Positions 55,072 through 63,832 of a stretch of 64,000 nt of DNA are shown here, in pieces. The stretch lies in the NCBI RefSeq assembly GCF_003957295.1, contig NZ_RQPJ01000005.1:430282-494281 (forward strand). The letters are read 5' to 3'. Under the pieces are notes generated by a model. It was given only the letters and a program-made list of their open reading frames with translations, was not told the DNA's origin and searched no databases. The first letter of the stretch is position 1. Each line of letters starts with the position of its first letter. This DNA is from Arenibacter aquaticus (GTDB lineage: Bacteria; Bacteroidota; Bacteroidia; Flavobacteriales; Flavobacteriaceae). Position numbers and translations under genes: made by a program.

Positions 55072-57273
55072 ATGTCGAAAGACCTTTTACTAATTACCCC
55101 GCCTTTCACTCAATTAAACACTCCTTACCCGGCCACGGCCTATTTAAAGGGCTTTTTGAACACAAAGGACATTAGCGACTTTCAAATGGATTTAGGAATT
55201 GAAGTCATCTTAAGGCTCTTCTCCAAAGATGGCTTACAAAATATCTTTGACCATGCGCATAGCAATAAAACAATTGCCACTGATAATAGTTCACGGATAT
55301 ACGCTTTAAAGGACCATTATATACGCACAATTGATTCGGTCATTCTTTTTTTACAGGGACAAAACCCAACTCTTGCCCGACAAATATGTACTTTTAACTT
55401 TCTCCCACAGGCTTCCAGATTTGACCAATTGGAAGATTTGGAATGGGCCTTTGGCTCCATGGGCAATCAAGATATGGCCAAACATTTGGCTACCCTTTAC
55501 CTAGAAGATTTATCCGACTTTATAGTGGAATGCATTGATGAAAATTTTGGTTTTAGTCGTTATGCGGAGCGACTTGGCAGGAGTGCCAATTCCTTTGATG
55601 AATTACATGCCCACTTGCAAGACAAAACCACCTATATAGACCAGTTGACCCTAGAACTATTAGATGATAGCATAAAAAAGGTACAGCCTAAGCTGGTTTG
55701 TTTTTCTGTTCCCTTTCCGGGAAATCTTTACAGTGCCTTTAGAAGTGCCCAACATATCAAAGCCAAATACCCTGACATAAAAATAGCCATGGGTGGAGGC
55801 TTTCCCAACACCGAATTGCGGTCCGTATCGGACCCCCGTGTCTTTGACTATTTTGACTACATTACCTTGGATGATGGGGAGCTACCCATGGAATTACTGG
55901 CACAACATTGCACTAATCCCAATAAGAACGATAACAATGTACAACTAAAAAGAACGTTTTTACTCAAGGATGGCGCCGTATTTTACAACAACCTATGTTC
56001 CCGACAAGATTATAAACAAAGTGAATTGGGTACCCCTAGCTATAAAGATCTACCGCTAAGCCAATACATATCGGTCATAGAAATTGCCAATCCTATGCAC
56101 AGCTTATGGAGTGATGGTAGATGGAACAAACTTACTATGGCCCACGGCTGCTATTGGGGCAGGTGCACTTTTTGCGATATTTCCCTAGACTATATTAAGG
56201 TGTATGAGCCAATAGCTGCCAAACTTTTGGTAGACCGCATGGAGGAGCTTATGGAAGAGACCGGCGAAAGTGGGTTTCATTTTGTTGATGAGGCCGCCCC
56301 ACCCGCGTTAATGCGAGCCCTGGCCCTAGAAATCATCAACCGTGGAATTACTGTAAGCTGGTGGACCAATATTAGATTTGAAAAGAGCTTTGGCCTTGAC
56401 CTGTGCAAGTTGCTAAAGGCATCAGGCTGTATTGCCGTTTCCGGTGGGCTAGAGGTGGCCTCGGACCGCTTGTTGCAACTTATCCAAAAAGGGGTAAGCG
56501 TAGAACAGGTTGCAAGGGTAACCCGAAATTTTACCGAAGCAGGCATATTGGTACACTGCTACCTAATGTACGGCTATCCCACCCAAACAGTACAAGAGAC
56601 CATAGATAGTCTGGAAATGGTACGTCAAATGTTCCAAGCAGGAATCCTTCAATCTGGCTTTTGGCATCAATTTGCCCTTACGGCCCATAGTCCGGTAGGA
56701 CGCAATCCGGATGACTACCATATTATACCTGAGTATCAACCCATAACTTTTGCCAATAACGACATCCAATTTAAGGATACCACAGGAATAGACCACGAGC
56801 AGTTCCGATTTGGGTTAAAAAAATCGATCTATAATTTTATGCATGGTATCTGTTTGGATTTTCCCTTACAAGAATGGTTCGATTTTAAGATACCCAATAC
56901 TACCATATCACCCAATTTTATTCAAAATGCGCTGAACGAACCACCTCCCCTAACTACTAAACCAAATGCCAAAATACTATGGCTAGGGGGGCAACCAACA
57001 GTGACTACAATAAAAAAAACCAAAAAGGGACAAAGCTGGGAAATGCTTAAGTTAGGATTTCACGATATAGCAGACAGTGTAACGGCCACCCTTAATAAGC
57101 AGGAAGGGGAATGGCTAGTAGATCTTTTGAACAAGCTATCTATACACCCCAGGACTCCCCTTACCTTTACACAGCTTAAAACCGATTTTGAATCCCATTT
57201 TCAAGATTTTGAATTATTTTGGTATTCCAAGCCCATGCAGATAATACGCACAAAAGGTCTGTTGACCCTTTAA
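55072..57273 (+). CDS. Radical SAM protein with cobalamin-binding-like N-terminal region
   Basis: A 733-residue protein. Its N-terminal half (about 1-300) resembles the B12-binding domain of B12-dependent radical SAM enzymes (LLLITPPFTQLNTPYPATAY, IKIAMGGGFPNTEL, TLDDGELPMELLAQ), although no DxHxxG cobalamin motif is seen. The radical SAM core (about 350-590) has the cluster ligands in MAHGCYWGRCTFCDIS: C360, C365 and C368, that is Cx4Cx2C instead of the usual Cx3Cx2C. After that come GFHFVDEAAPPALMRALALE, VSWWTNIRFEKSF and CIAVSGGLEVASDRLLQLIQ. A C-terminal extension (about 620-733) matches nothing I know. Function is unknown; methylation, lipid or RiPP-type chemistry are options. Confidence 0.85.
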   Translation: MSKDLLLITPPFTQLNTPYPATAYLKGFLNTKDISDFQMDLGIEVILRLFSKDGLQNIFDHAHSNKTIATDNSSRIYALKDHYIRTIDSVILFLQGQNPTLARQICTFNFLPQASRFDQLEDLEWAFGSMGNQDMAKHLATLYLEDLSDFIVECIDENFGFSRYAERLGRSANSFDELHAHLQDKTTYIDQLTLELLDDSIKKVQPKLVCFSVPFPGNLYSAFRSAQHIKAKYPDIKIAMGGGFPNTELRSVSDPRVFDYFDYITLDDGELPMELLAQHCTNPNKNDNNVQLKRTFLLKDGAVFYNNLCSRQDYKQSELGTPSYKDLPLSQYISVIEIANPMHSLWSDGRWNKLTMAHGCYWGRCTFCDISLDYIKVYEPIAAKLLVDRMEELMEETGESGFHFVDEAAPPALMRALALEIINRGITVSWWTNIRFEKSFGLDLCKLLKASGCIAVSGGLEVASDRLLQLIQKGVSVEQVARVTRNFTEAGILVHCYLMYGYPTQTVQETIDSLEMVRQMFQAGILQSGFWHQFALTAHSPVGRNPDDYHIIPEYQPITFANNDIQFKDTTGIDHEQFRFGLKKSIYNFMHGICLDFPLQEWFDFKIPNTTISPNFIQNALNEPPPLTTKPNAKILWLGGQPTVTTIKKTKKGQSWEMLKLGFHDIADSVTATLNKQEGEWLVDLLNKLSIHPRTPLTFTQLKTDFESHFQDFELFWYSKPMQIIRTKGLLTL

Positions 57274-57278
57274 CACAG

Positions 57279-57308
57279 AAAAGAACATTGATTTTCCAAT
57301 GCTCTTTT
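57279..57308. terminator. Hairpin between convergent radical SAM and NmrA-type genes
   Basis: AAAAGAACATTG and CAATGCTCTTTT form a 12-bp stem with one mismatch and T-runs at both ends, in a gap between convergent genes. Confidence 0.65.
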
Positions 57309-57341
57309 CCTAAATTAAGTAGTGGTTGTTCCCTGTATCTT

Positions 57342-58316
57342 TTAGGCCATGGCCGCCTCACCGTGTATTCCCGATTCTAAAAGCCCCTTGTTTTTGGCTA
57401 ACCAGGTACTAAAGTCCATCAATTCCGGATATAATTCCTTGGTAAATTGTACATCCCTTGCCATGCAGTAATAGTCCTCAAATTCTTTCTTAAACTGAAA
57501 CATATTCCCTAGGTCTTCTGCCCCAGGGAAATCAAATTTTCTATAAGCATCTGCCGAAACATCCTTATATCCTATTTCCATATCCAACAATTTGCTAAAG
57601 GCATTGGCCATTTGCTCACCTGTCAGCTGCTCCCCTGCTATTCCAACGGTTTTGTTCCAATATTTGGTTCCCGCCTTAAAAATATTCAGGGCACATTTAC
57701 CAATATCCCCTACGGCAATTCCCGGAAGTTTTTTGTTCCCCATGGGCATGGTTATAGCCCATTTTCCATCAGCACCCCTAGCGGGTCCGGATCCAAAATA
57801 AATAAAGTTCTCCCAATAAAATGATGTAAGCAACAAGGTATAAGGAATCCCGCTCTCTTTAAAATAAACATTGGAAGCTCCTTTGGCATCAAAATGTGGT
57901 ACTTTATAATGCTCCATCAATGTAGGCATTCGTTGATCGTCCAAGGGCACCCATTTACGGGTATCCTCCAAGGTAGACCAAATAACATGCTTCAACCCCG
58001 CTTCTTTAGCAGCTTCTGCCATATTTTTAGCATGTTCCATCTCTTTCCCTGGAGAAAAGTGCTCCCAAAAAAATGTAACACAATAGGCCCCATAGGCCCC
58101 TTTAAAAGCTTTTACAACACTTACCCTATCATCCAAGTCTGCATAGACCACCTTCGCCCCCAATTGCTCTAACTCCATTGCTTTTTTGGAATTCGGATTT
58201 CTGGTAATGGCCCTTACCCCAAATTCACCTTTACCGTCGTTTAAAATTGCACGGACCAGTCCGCCACCCTGGGCACCAGTGGCACCTACAACAGCAATAA
58301 TTTTTCTCTTTTCCAT
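57342..58316 (-). CDS. NmrA/HSCARG-family NAD(P)-binding protein
   Basis: A short-chain-dehydrogenase-like Rossmann protein of the NmrA family. From ATG 58316 the product is 324 residues; ten upstream codons do not look coding. Features: glycine motif IIAVVGATGAQGGGLVRAIL, VRAITRNPNSKKAMELEQLG, ADLDDRVSVVKAFKGAYGAY, HVIWSTLEDTRKWVPLDDQR and YTLLLTSFYWENFIYFG. Members such as human HSCARG and fungal NmrA sense NADPH/NADP+ rather than catalyse. It may be a redox sensor or a reductase. The genes around it are unrelated. Confidence 0.9.
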   Translation of the reverse strand: MEKRKIIAVVGATGAQGGGLVRAILNDGKGEFGVRAITRNPNSKKAMELEQLGAKVVYADLDDRVSVVKAFKGAYGAYCVTFFWEHFSPGKEMEHAKNMAEAAKEAGLKHVIWSTLEDTRKWVPLDDQRMPTLMEHYKVPHFDAKGASNVYFKESGIPYTLLLTSFYWENFIYFGSGPARGADGKWAITMPMGNKKLPGIAVGDIGKCALNIFKAGTKYWNKTVGIAGEQLTGEQMANAFSKLLDMEIGYKDVSADAYRKFDFPGAEDLGNMFQFKKEFEDYYCMARDVQFTKELYPELMDFSTWLAKNKGLLESGIHGEAAMA

Positions 58317-58801
58317 GATATTAACTATTTTGATTAACCAATTCATCCAATCTATTAAAAACCATAGATCATACCATTTTTAACAGCATTGGAAAGAGGT
58401 TTCCAACAACATCACCATGGGCAATTGCCATAGTCCAGAAGGGACCTTTGCCTGTCTTTTTATATCCGATAAGTTTTTAATAGCTCATATAGCTAGCGGG
58501 TTCATAACCGCTATGGGACACCTGGTTATTACCATAACCAAGGTACTGGGGAGAGTATTGTGTTCCGAATTGCGGCAGTCATACCCTTATTTATAGGATA
58601 CGAAGATCAAAACGGATATTAAATTTAAATAAATTTATCAAGTCCATAAAGGATTCAGAGTTAAGGTTAAGCCAATTTTGAATAATTATGTTAATGGCTT
58701 GGAACAGACCATGGTTTAGGGTTCAATGCCATTTGTATTTGGCCTTGTCCCCTGACTTGACCAATTTATACCGTTGACAGCGAATTTAGCGTACCTTTGC
58801 A
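58317..58801. other. 485-bp intergenic region
   Basis: No gene is seen between the divergent NmrA and helicase genes. A short hairpin TAGCGG...CCGCTA lies at 58494-58513. TACCTTTG at 58792-58799 is a candidate helicase promoter box. Confidence 0.35.
58792..58799 (+). promoter_or_regulatory. Candidate helicase promoter -7 box
   Basis: TACCTTTG ends two bases before ATG 58802. Transcription would start at or past that ATG, so the ATG at 58829 is the more likely translation start. Confidence 0.5.
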
Positions 58802-58828
58802 ATGAAGACTGACAAAATCAGTACCCAT

Positions 58829-60064
58829 ATGAGTTTCAATGAACTAAAGCTAAGCACACAGCTATTAAAAGCTATTGCCAAAAGAAATTACGAATCCCCC
58901 ACCCCAATACAGGAAATGGCCATTCCCTTGGTACTAAAAAATAGGGATGTAATTGCCTCTGCCGAAACCGGAACCGGTAAAACTGCGGCCTTTTCCCTTC
59001 CAATACTTCAACTGTTGTTGAATAAACAAGGGGCTTCGGCGAAGAAAAAAAGGATAAGGGCCCTTATAGTTAGTCCCACCAGGGAACTGGCCCAACAAAT
59101 ACATGAAAGCTTTACGGCATACGGGCAATTTACCCCCCTAAAATCGGGTGTGGTATACGGAGGAACGGGCATAGAACCACAGCTAACCATGCTCAAAAAA
59201 GGGATCGATATCTTGGTCGCCACGCCAGGCAGGCTATTGGACCTTCATAAGCAGGATATGGTTCACTTGGACCATGTGGAAACATTGGTATTGGATGAAG
59301 CCGATTTAATGTTGGATATGGGGTTTATAGACGATGTAAAAAAAATAGAACGTTTGTGCCCATCGGAAAAACAAACCCTGCTCTTTTCCGCCACCATGCC
59401 CTTCAAGGTAGTACAGTTGGCAGACACTATTTTGAAAGATCCGGAAAAAGTAGCCGTATCACCCACCTCCTCTGCTGCGGCCACAGTGATGCAATTCCTG
59501 TGCTATACACCCAAACCCAACAAAATTGAATTATGTCTATACCTACTCAGAAATACCATTAAAGGTAATATTCTCATCTTTAGGCGTACCAAATACGGGG
59601 TAGACAAATTGGAAAAAACGCTGCTTAAAAATAATTTTAAGGTTGAAACCTTACACGGTGATAAATCCCAGGCAGAGCGACAGGAAGCCTTGCGGAAATT
59701 TAAGAATAAGGAAACCAATATTCTTGTAGCCACGGATGTGGCCGCACGAGGACTGGATATAGATGAATTGGACGCGGTTATAAACTTTGACCTGCCCAAC
59801 ATTCCTGAAACCTATGTACACCGTATTGGAAGAACGGGAAGGGCCGGCAACACAGGAACAGCCTATGCGCTGTGCTCGGCAGACGAAAAGGGGTATTTGG
59901 CCAGTATACAAAAACTGATGCAAAAACAATTGGAGGTGATAGAAGACCACCCCTACCCTTTAGACCCAAAGGCCAAGCCCCAGGTACACAAAAGAAAAGG
60001 CAGCAAATACAAAAAAGGCAGGAAATCTGCAGCTTCCAAAAAGAAAAAGAAACGCTGGTATTAA
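58829..60064 (+). CDS. DEAD-box ATP-dependent RNA helicase (RhlE-like)
   Basis: RNA helicase for ribosome assembly or mRNA decay. From ATG 58829 the product is 411 residues; an in-frame ATG at 58802 adds nine codons but would lie at the predicted transcription start. Motifs: Q motif YESPTPIQEMAIP, Walker A in ASAETGTGKTAAFSLP, PTRELAQQ, DEAD in LVLDEADLMLDMGF, SAT in LLFSATMPFK, VATDVAARGLDIDELD and HRIGRTGRAGNTG. A very basic C-terminal tail (about 380-411, KRKGSKYKKGRKSAASKKKK) should bind RNA. The RhlE label is by overall likeness only. Confidence 0.93.
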   Translation: MSFNELKLSTQLLKAIAKRNYESPTPIQEMAIPLVLKNRDVIASAETGTGKTAAFSLPILQLLLNKQGASAKKKRIRALIVSPTRELAQQIHESFTAYGQFTPLKSGVVYGGTGIEPQLTMLKKGIDILVATPGRLLDLHKQDMVHLDHVETLVLDEADLMLDMGFIDDVKKIERLCPSEKQTLLFSATMPFKVVQLADTILKDPEKVAVSPTSSAAATVMQFLCYTPKPNKIELCLYLLRNTIKGNILIFRRTKYGVDKLEKTLLKNNFKVETLHGDKSQAERQEALRKFKNKETNILVATDVAARGLDIDELDAVINFDLPNIPETYVHRIGRTGRAGNTGTAYALCSADEKGYLASIQKLMQKQLEVIEDHPYPLDPKAKPQVHKRKGSKYKKGRKSAASKKKKKRWY

Positions 60065-60121
60065 ATTAAAAAGTGCGCTAGAAAAATATTGTGTCGCCCA
60101 TTATCGGGCAGGGCCCCATTA

Positions 60122-60150
60122 TTTGAAACCACATCAATTCATTACCTTTG
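60122..60150 (+). promoter_or_regulatory. rpe promoter
   Basis: TTTG (60122-60125) and TACCTTTG (60143-60150) are spaced by 17 bases, in keeping with the Bacteroidota promoter pattern. The rpe ATG is 24 bases downstream. Confidence 0.6.
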
Positions 60151-60173
60151 CAAATCAATACTAGTAGATACAT

Positions 60174-60833
60174 ATGGATAAAAAGATTATTGCCCCTTCC
60201 CTACTGGCAGCCGACTTTGCCAACTTACAGCGCGACATAGAAATGGTGAACCAGAGCGAGGCGGACTGGCACCATATTGATATTATGGATGGTGTTTTTG
60301 TTCCTAATATTTCCTTTGGTATGCCTGTCCTCAAGGCAATTTCTGCACACGCCAACAAAACTTTGGATGTGCATCTAATGATCGTTGATCCAGATCGCTA
60401 TATAAAAACCTTTGCCAAACTGGGAGCTGACAGGCTTACCGTACACTATGAAGCCTGTCCCCACCTGCACCGTACCTTGCAAGCCATTAAAGCAGAAGGA
60501 ATGATGGCCGGAGTAGCTTTAAACCCACACACCAATGTGAGTCTCCTTGAGGATACTATCAACGACATAGATCTGGTATGTGTAATGAGCGTTAACCCAG
60601 GCTTTGGAGGGCAATCGTTTATAGACAACACCTATGACAAGGTTAAAGCCCTAAAAGCCCTAATAGAAAGGAAAGGAGCCAAGACCCTTATTGAAATAGA
60701 CGGCGGGGTTAGCTCGGAAAATGCCAGGCAACTGGTAGACGCTGGAGCCAACGTACTGGTAGCCGGAAGTTTTATATTTAAAAGTGAGCAACCTGCGCAG
60801 ACCATAAAAGAACTTAAAAACTTAATAGCATAA
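60174..60833 (+). CDS. rpe: Ribulose-phosphate 3-epimerase
   Basis: Interconverts ribulose-5-phosphate and xylulose-5-phosphate in the pentose phosphate pathway. The 219-residue TIM barrel has IIAPSLLAADFANLQRDIEM, WHHIDIMDGVFVPNISFGMP (metal-binding His and Asp), LDVHLMIVDPDRYI, VMSVNPGFGGQSFIDNT, and IEIDGGVSSENARQLVDAGA with VLVAGSFIFK. All catalytic elements are present. The stop TAA shares its last A with the ATG of the downstream reductase, implying translational coupling. Confidence 0.98.
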   Translation: MDKKIIAPSLLAADFANLQRDIEMVNQSEADWHHIDIMDGVFVPNISFGMPVLKAISAHANKTLDVHLMIVDPDRYIKTFAKLGADRLTVHYEACPHLHRTLQAIKAEGMMAGVALNPHTNVSLLEDTINDIDLVCVMSVNPGFGGQSFIDNTYDKVKALKALIERKGAKTLIEIDGGVSSENARQLVDAGANVLVAGSFIFKSEQPAQTIKELKNLIA

Positions 60834-61825
60834 TGAAGATTTGGGATATAGTGATAGTAGGTGGAGGACCCATTGGTATTGCCTGTGGCCTGGAAGCCAA
60901 AAAACTGGGATTGTCTTATATTATCCTGGAAAAGGGATGTATTGTTAATTCTCTCTATAACTACCCTCAAAACATGCAGTTCTTTTCATCGTCCGAAAAA
61001 CTGGAAATAGATGGTATTCCCTTTATCAGTATTGAGGCTAAACCAAAAAGAAACGAAGCCTTGGAGTATTATAGACGCATTGTTACTTCCAATGACCTCA
61101 ACATATCCCTATTTGAAAAAGTAAACTCCGTTACCAAAACAGATGGAAATTTCCAAATCACATCGGATAAGAATAAGTACCTTGCCAAGAACGTAATTGT
61201 AGCTACGGGCTTTTATGACCTACCCAATAAGATGAACGTCCCTGGTGAGGATTTAAAAAAGGTATCCCATTATTACAAGGATCCACATTTTTATTCCAGT
61301 CAAAAATTGGCCGTTATCGGGGCTAGTAATTCTGCCATAGATGCTGCTTTGGAGTGCTACCGTAAAGGTGCCGAAGTATCCCTAATAATTAGAGGTCCTG
61401 AGGTTGGGAAACGGGTAAAATACTGGGTAAGACCCGATATAATCAACAGGATTGAGGAAGGCAGTATTAAAGCCTACTACAATAGTACTGTTAAGGAGAT
61501 TACAGAGAATCATATTACAATAAAATCGCCCCAAGGAACAACCAGCCTTGAAAACGATTATGTACTGGCCCTAACGGGATATATGCCCAATTTTGGATTT
61601 TTGGAAAAAATGGGCATCCACTTGTCCCAGGATGAAAAAAAACTCCCGCAATATAATCCTGAGACTATGGAGACCAATATTGAGAATTTATATTTGGCAG
61701 GGGTAATATGTGGCGGAATGGAAACCCATAAATGGTTTATTGAAAATTCGCGTATCCATGCCTCTATGATTATGGATAATATTAAAAAGAAGTTGTCCTC
61801 CAAGCTCAGTTTTTCCAATAGTTAA
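60833..61825 (+). CDS. ypdA: YpdA-family FAD/NAD(P)-dependent thiol disulfide reductase
   Basis: Flavoprotein of the YpdA group, which reduces bacillithiol disulfide in Firmicutes; many Bacteroidota make bacillithiol-type thiols. The 330-residue product has the FAD loop IVIVGGGPIGIACGLEAK, SLYNYPQNMQFFSSSEKLEI (a family hallmark), ATGFYDLPNKMNVPGEDL, the NAD(P)H loop LAVIGASNSAIDAALECYRK, and VLALTGYMPNFGFLEKMGI. As in the family, there is no CxxC thioredoxin-reductase redox motif. Its start overlaps the rpe stop by one base. Bacillithiol use in this organism is inferred, not shown. Confidence 0.9.
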   Translation: MKIWDIVIVGGGPIGIACGLEAKKLGLSYIILEKGCIVNSLYNYPQNMQFFSSSEKLEIDGIPFISIEAKPKRNEALEYYRRIVTSNDLNISLFEKVNSVTKTDGNFQITSDKNKYLAKNVIVATGFYDLPNKMNVPGEDLKKVSHYYKDPHFYSSQKLAVIGASNSAIDAALECYRKGAEVSLIIRGPEVGKRVKYWVRPDIINRIEEGSIKAYYNSTVKEITENHITIKSPQGTTSLENDYVLALTGYMPNFGFLEKMGIHLSQDEKKLPQYNPETMETNIENLYLAGVICGGMETHKWFIENSRIHASMIMDNIKKKLSSKLSFSNS

Positions 61826-61876
61826 AATGAAAAAGTTGGTGAGGCGTGCCTAATATGGAAATAAAAAGAATGAAAT

Positions 61877-61946
61877 AGCGGGCAATACCCCAATTGTATT
61901 GGGACAGTAAAAATTAAAAGTAGGTATTGGCATCCCGCTTTCTTTT
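61877..61946 (+). terminator. Long hairpin terminator after ypdA
   Basis: AGCGGG-CAATACC pairs with GGTATTG-GCAT-CCCGCT (one 4-base bulge) and encloses a small CCAAT-TG-TATTGG-like hairpin; a TTCTTTTA tail follows. It lies about 50 bp after the stop. Confidence 0.7.
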
Positions 61947-62100
61947 ATATGATAATGTATTGACCAATTCCCCTCCAGGGTTGATACCTCTTTAACAAAT
62001 ATTAACTAACTTCTTCTATTACATCATCTTTAACCATCCAATATATTCGTATTTTTAATATTGGAAGGCCAACCTCATAATAACAGTTCAAGAGATTCTT

Positions 62101-63639
62101 ATGGAAACTGAAAAACTGGAAAGAGAGTTGGAAAAAATTCACGCAACATTGATAAAGAAGGAGTCGGTTGCCGTTAGGATTGGTGCATCCGTACATCCAC
62201 TATATATCAACAGTGCCAAAAACCTATATCGTTATTTACTTTTACGGAGCAAGGACATAAGAAAAACCCAGAATGCCCTATCCGAGTTGGGCATATCTTC
62301 TCTAGGGACTGGGGCCGGGTATGTATACTCAAATGTATTTGCCGCCCTAAAGCTTGTAAAGCTAATAAATGGCAAGAGATGGAAAGCCAATAAGCAGATA
62401 GAAACTTTAAGTTTTAGTGATAGCAAGGCACTTTTAGTACGACATGCCAATTTACTTTTCAATACAGAAAGCCTCGTCCGCGACACGGAAATCATGGTTA
62501 CCATGCAGGACGAACTGAACAATAGCAAGAAACAAATCAGAAAATTAGCTATGGCCGGTATGGGTATTGCCAGAATAAACCTTAGTCACGGAGACCCAAA
62601 GATCTGGAAAAAGATACTCCACAAAATCCATGTTGCCACCCCAGCAGGATACCGGCCCACCCAAGTTTATATGGATCTCCCAGGTCCAAAAATTAGGATA
62701 GACACCATTTATCATAAAACGGGCAAAGGGACAGATTTAGAGACCCTTCCGTATGTAAAAATTGGCAAGGGCACCCATATACTGCTGATTAAACACCCCT
62801 CTGTAGCAATGTCCCTAGAGGACAAAAACCCACAACTTAGTGTTGCCCAAATTTTAGTTGAGGTCTCACTACCACAAATTATTAAGGGCTTACAAGAAGG
62901 GCACTCAGTATTCTTTGATGATGGAGCTATTGAAGCCGAAGTGGTTTCCTCCTCCAATGTTGCCGCATTGCTGTTAGTTAAAAAATCTCGCAAAAAGAAG
63001 TTACGCCCCAGTAAAGGCATTAATTTACCACAAACCAATCTAGAGCTTCCCTCCCTAACAAAGGAGGATTTGGAACTCCTTCCCTTTATAAAAGCCAACG
63101 CCCAATTAATGGGGTATTCATTTGTACAGACCGCAGAAGACGTTGCGCAATTGTATGAGGAGCTAAATAAAATTGGAGATCAGGATACAGGGGTCATTTT
63201 CAAGATCGAAAACAGTAAGGCTTTTGAAAATTTGCCCTCCATCTTGTTAAAAGCCATGCAAAGACCAAAGGTTGGGGTGATGATTGCTAGGGGCGACTTA
63301 GCGGTAGAGGTTGGTTTTGAGCGTATCTCCGAGGTTCAGAACGAGATACTTTGGCTATGTGAGGCTGCACAAATCCCCGTTATATGGGCCACCCAAGTAT
63401 TAGACAGCCTAGCCAAAAAGGGCATGGCCACCAGGGCCGAAATTTCAGATGCCACTATTAGCGCACAAGCCGAATGTGTAATGCTCAATAAAGGACGTTA
63501 TATTTTGGAAGCTACTAAAACCCTAAGAAATGTGTTAAGGCGTATGGAAGCGCATTCCCAAAAATCCAAGAACACCCTGCGTGCCCTGAAAGTAGCAAAA
63601 ACAGGCTTAAAAAATATTCACAAGGAATATGCTGTATAA
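62101..63639 (+). CDS. Atypical pyruvate kinase
   Basis: Pyruvate-kinase-fold protein, 512 residues. Residues about 128-470 match the catalytic barrel and lid: RDTEIMVTMQDELNNSKKQI, GMGIARINLSHGDP, VYMDLPGPKIRID, KGINLPQTNLELPSLTKEDL, VIFKIENSKAFENLP (catalytic Lys), VGVMIARGDLAVEVGFERI, IPVIWATQVLDSLAKKGMAT and RAEISDATISAQAECVML. The active-site residues are therefore kept. Two oddities: an N-terminal extension of about 125 residues without a known domain, and the absence of the usual C-terminal regulatory domain (about 120 residues). Such pyruvate kinases form a distinct branch in bacteria and plants. Whether it makes pyruvate in glycolysis or another keto acid is not settled. It is monocistronic. 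Confidence 0.88.
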   Translation: METEKLERELEKIHATLIKKESVAVRIGASVHPLYINSAKNLYRYLLLRSKDIRKTQNALSELGISSLGTGAGYVYSNVFAALKLVKLINGKRWKANKQIETLSFSDSKALLVRHANLLFNTESLVRDTEIMVTMQDELNNSKKQIRKLAMAGMGIARINLSHGDPKIWKKILHKIHVATPAGYRPTQVYMDLPGPKIRIDTIYHKTGKGTDLETLPYVKIGKGTHILLIKHPSVAMSLEDKNPQLSVAQILVEVSLPQIIKGLQEGHSVFFDDGAIEAEVVSSSNVAALLLVKKSRKKKLRPSKGINLPQTNLELPSLTKEDLELLPFIKANAQLMGYSFVQTAEDVAQLYEELNKIGDQDTGVIFKIENSKAFENLPSILLKAMQRPKVGVMIARGDLAVEVGFERISEVQNEILWLCEAAQIPVIWATQVLDSLAKKGMATRAEISDATISAQAECVMLNKGRYILEATKTLRNVLRRMEAHSQKSKNTLRALKVAKTGLKNIHKEYAV

Positions 63640-63832
63640 CAAAAAACCGTCTATACTGGAAAGGCCACGCATACCTTACACCCAGGTCCTGTTAATCTAA
63701 TTTAGCTAACGGCTTTATCTTACAATACCACAAACAAAAAAGTTTTGTTCTATTAGAAATTATATAAAGAAAATTACCAATAGCCCAAATTGCTTAGTTA
63801 GCCATTATAGTCCCCCTTTTAATCCATATAAA

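Noticed and set aside
58494-58513. Short hairpin TAGCGG...CCGCTA taken as a possible terminator or riboswitch
   Set aside because: Only a 6-bp stem without a T-run or any larger conserved fold.
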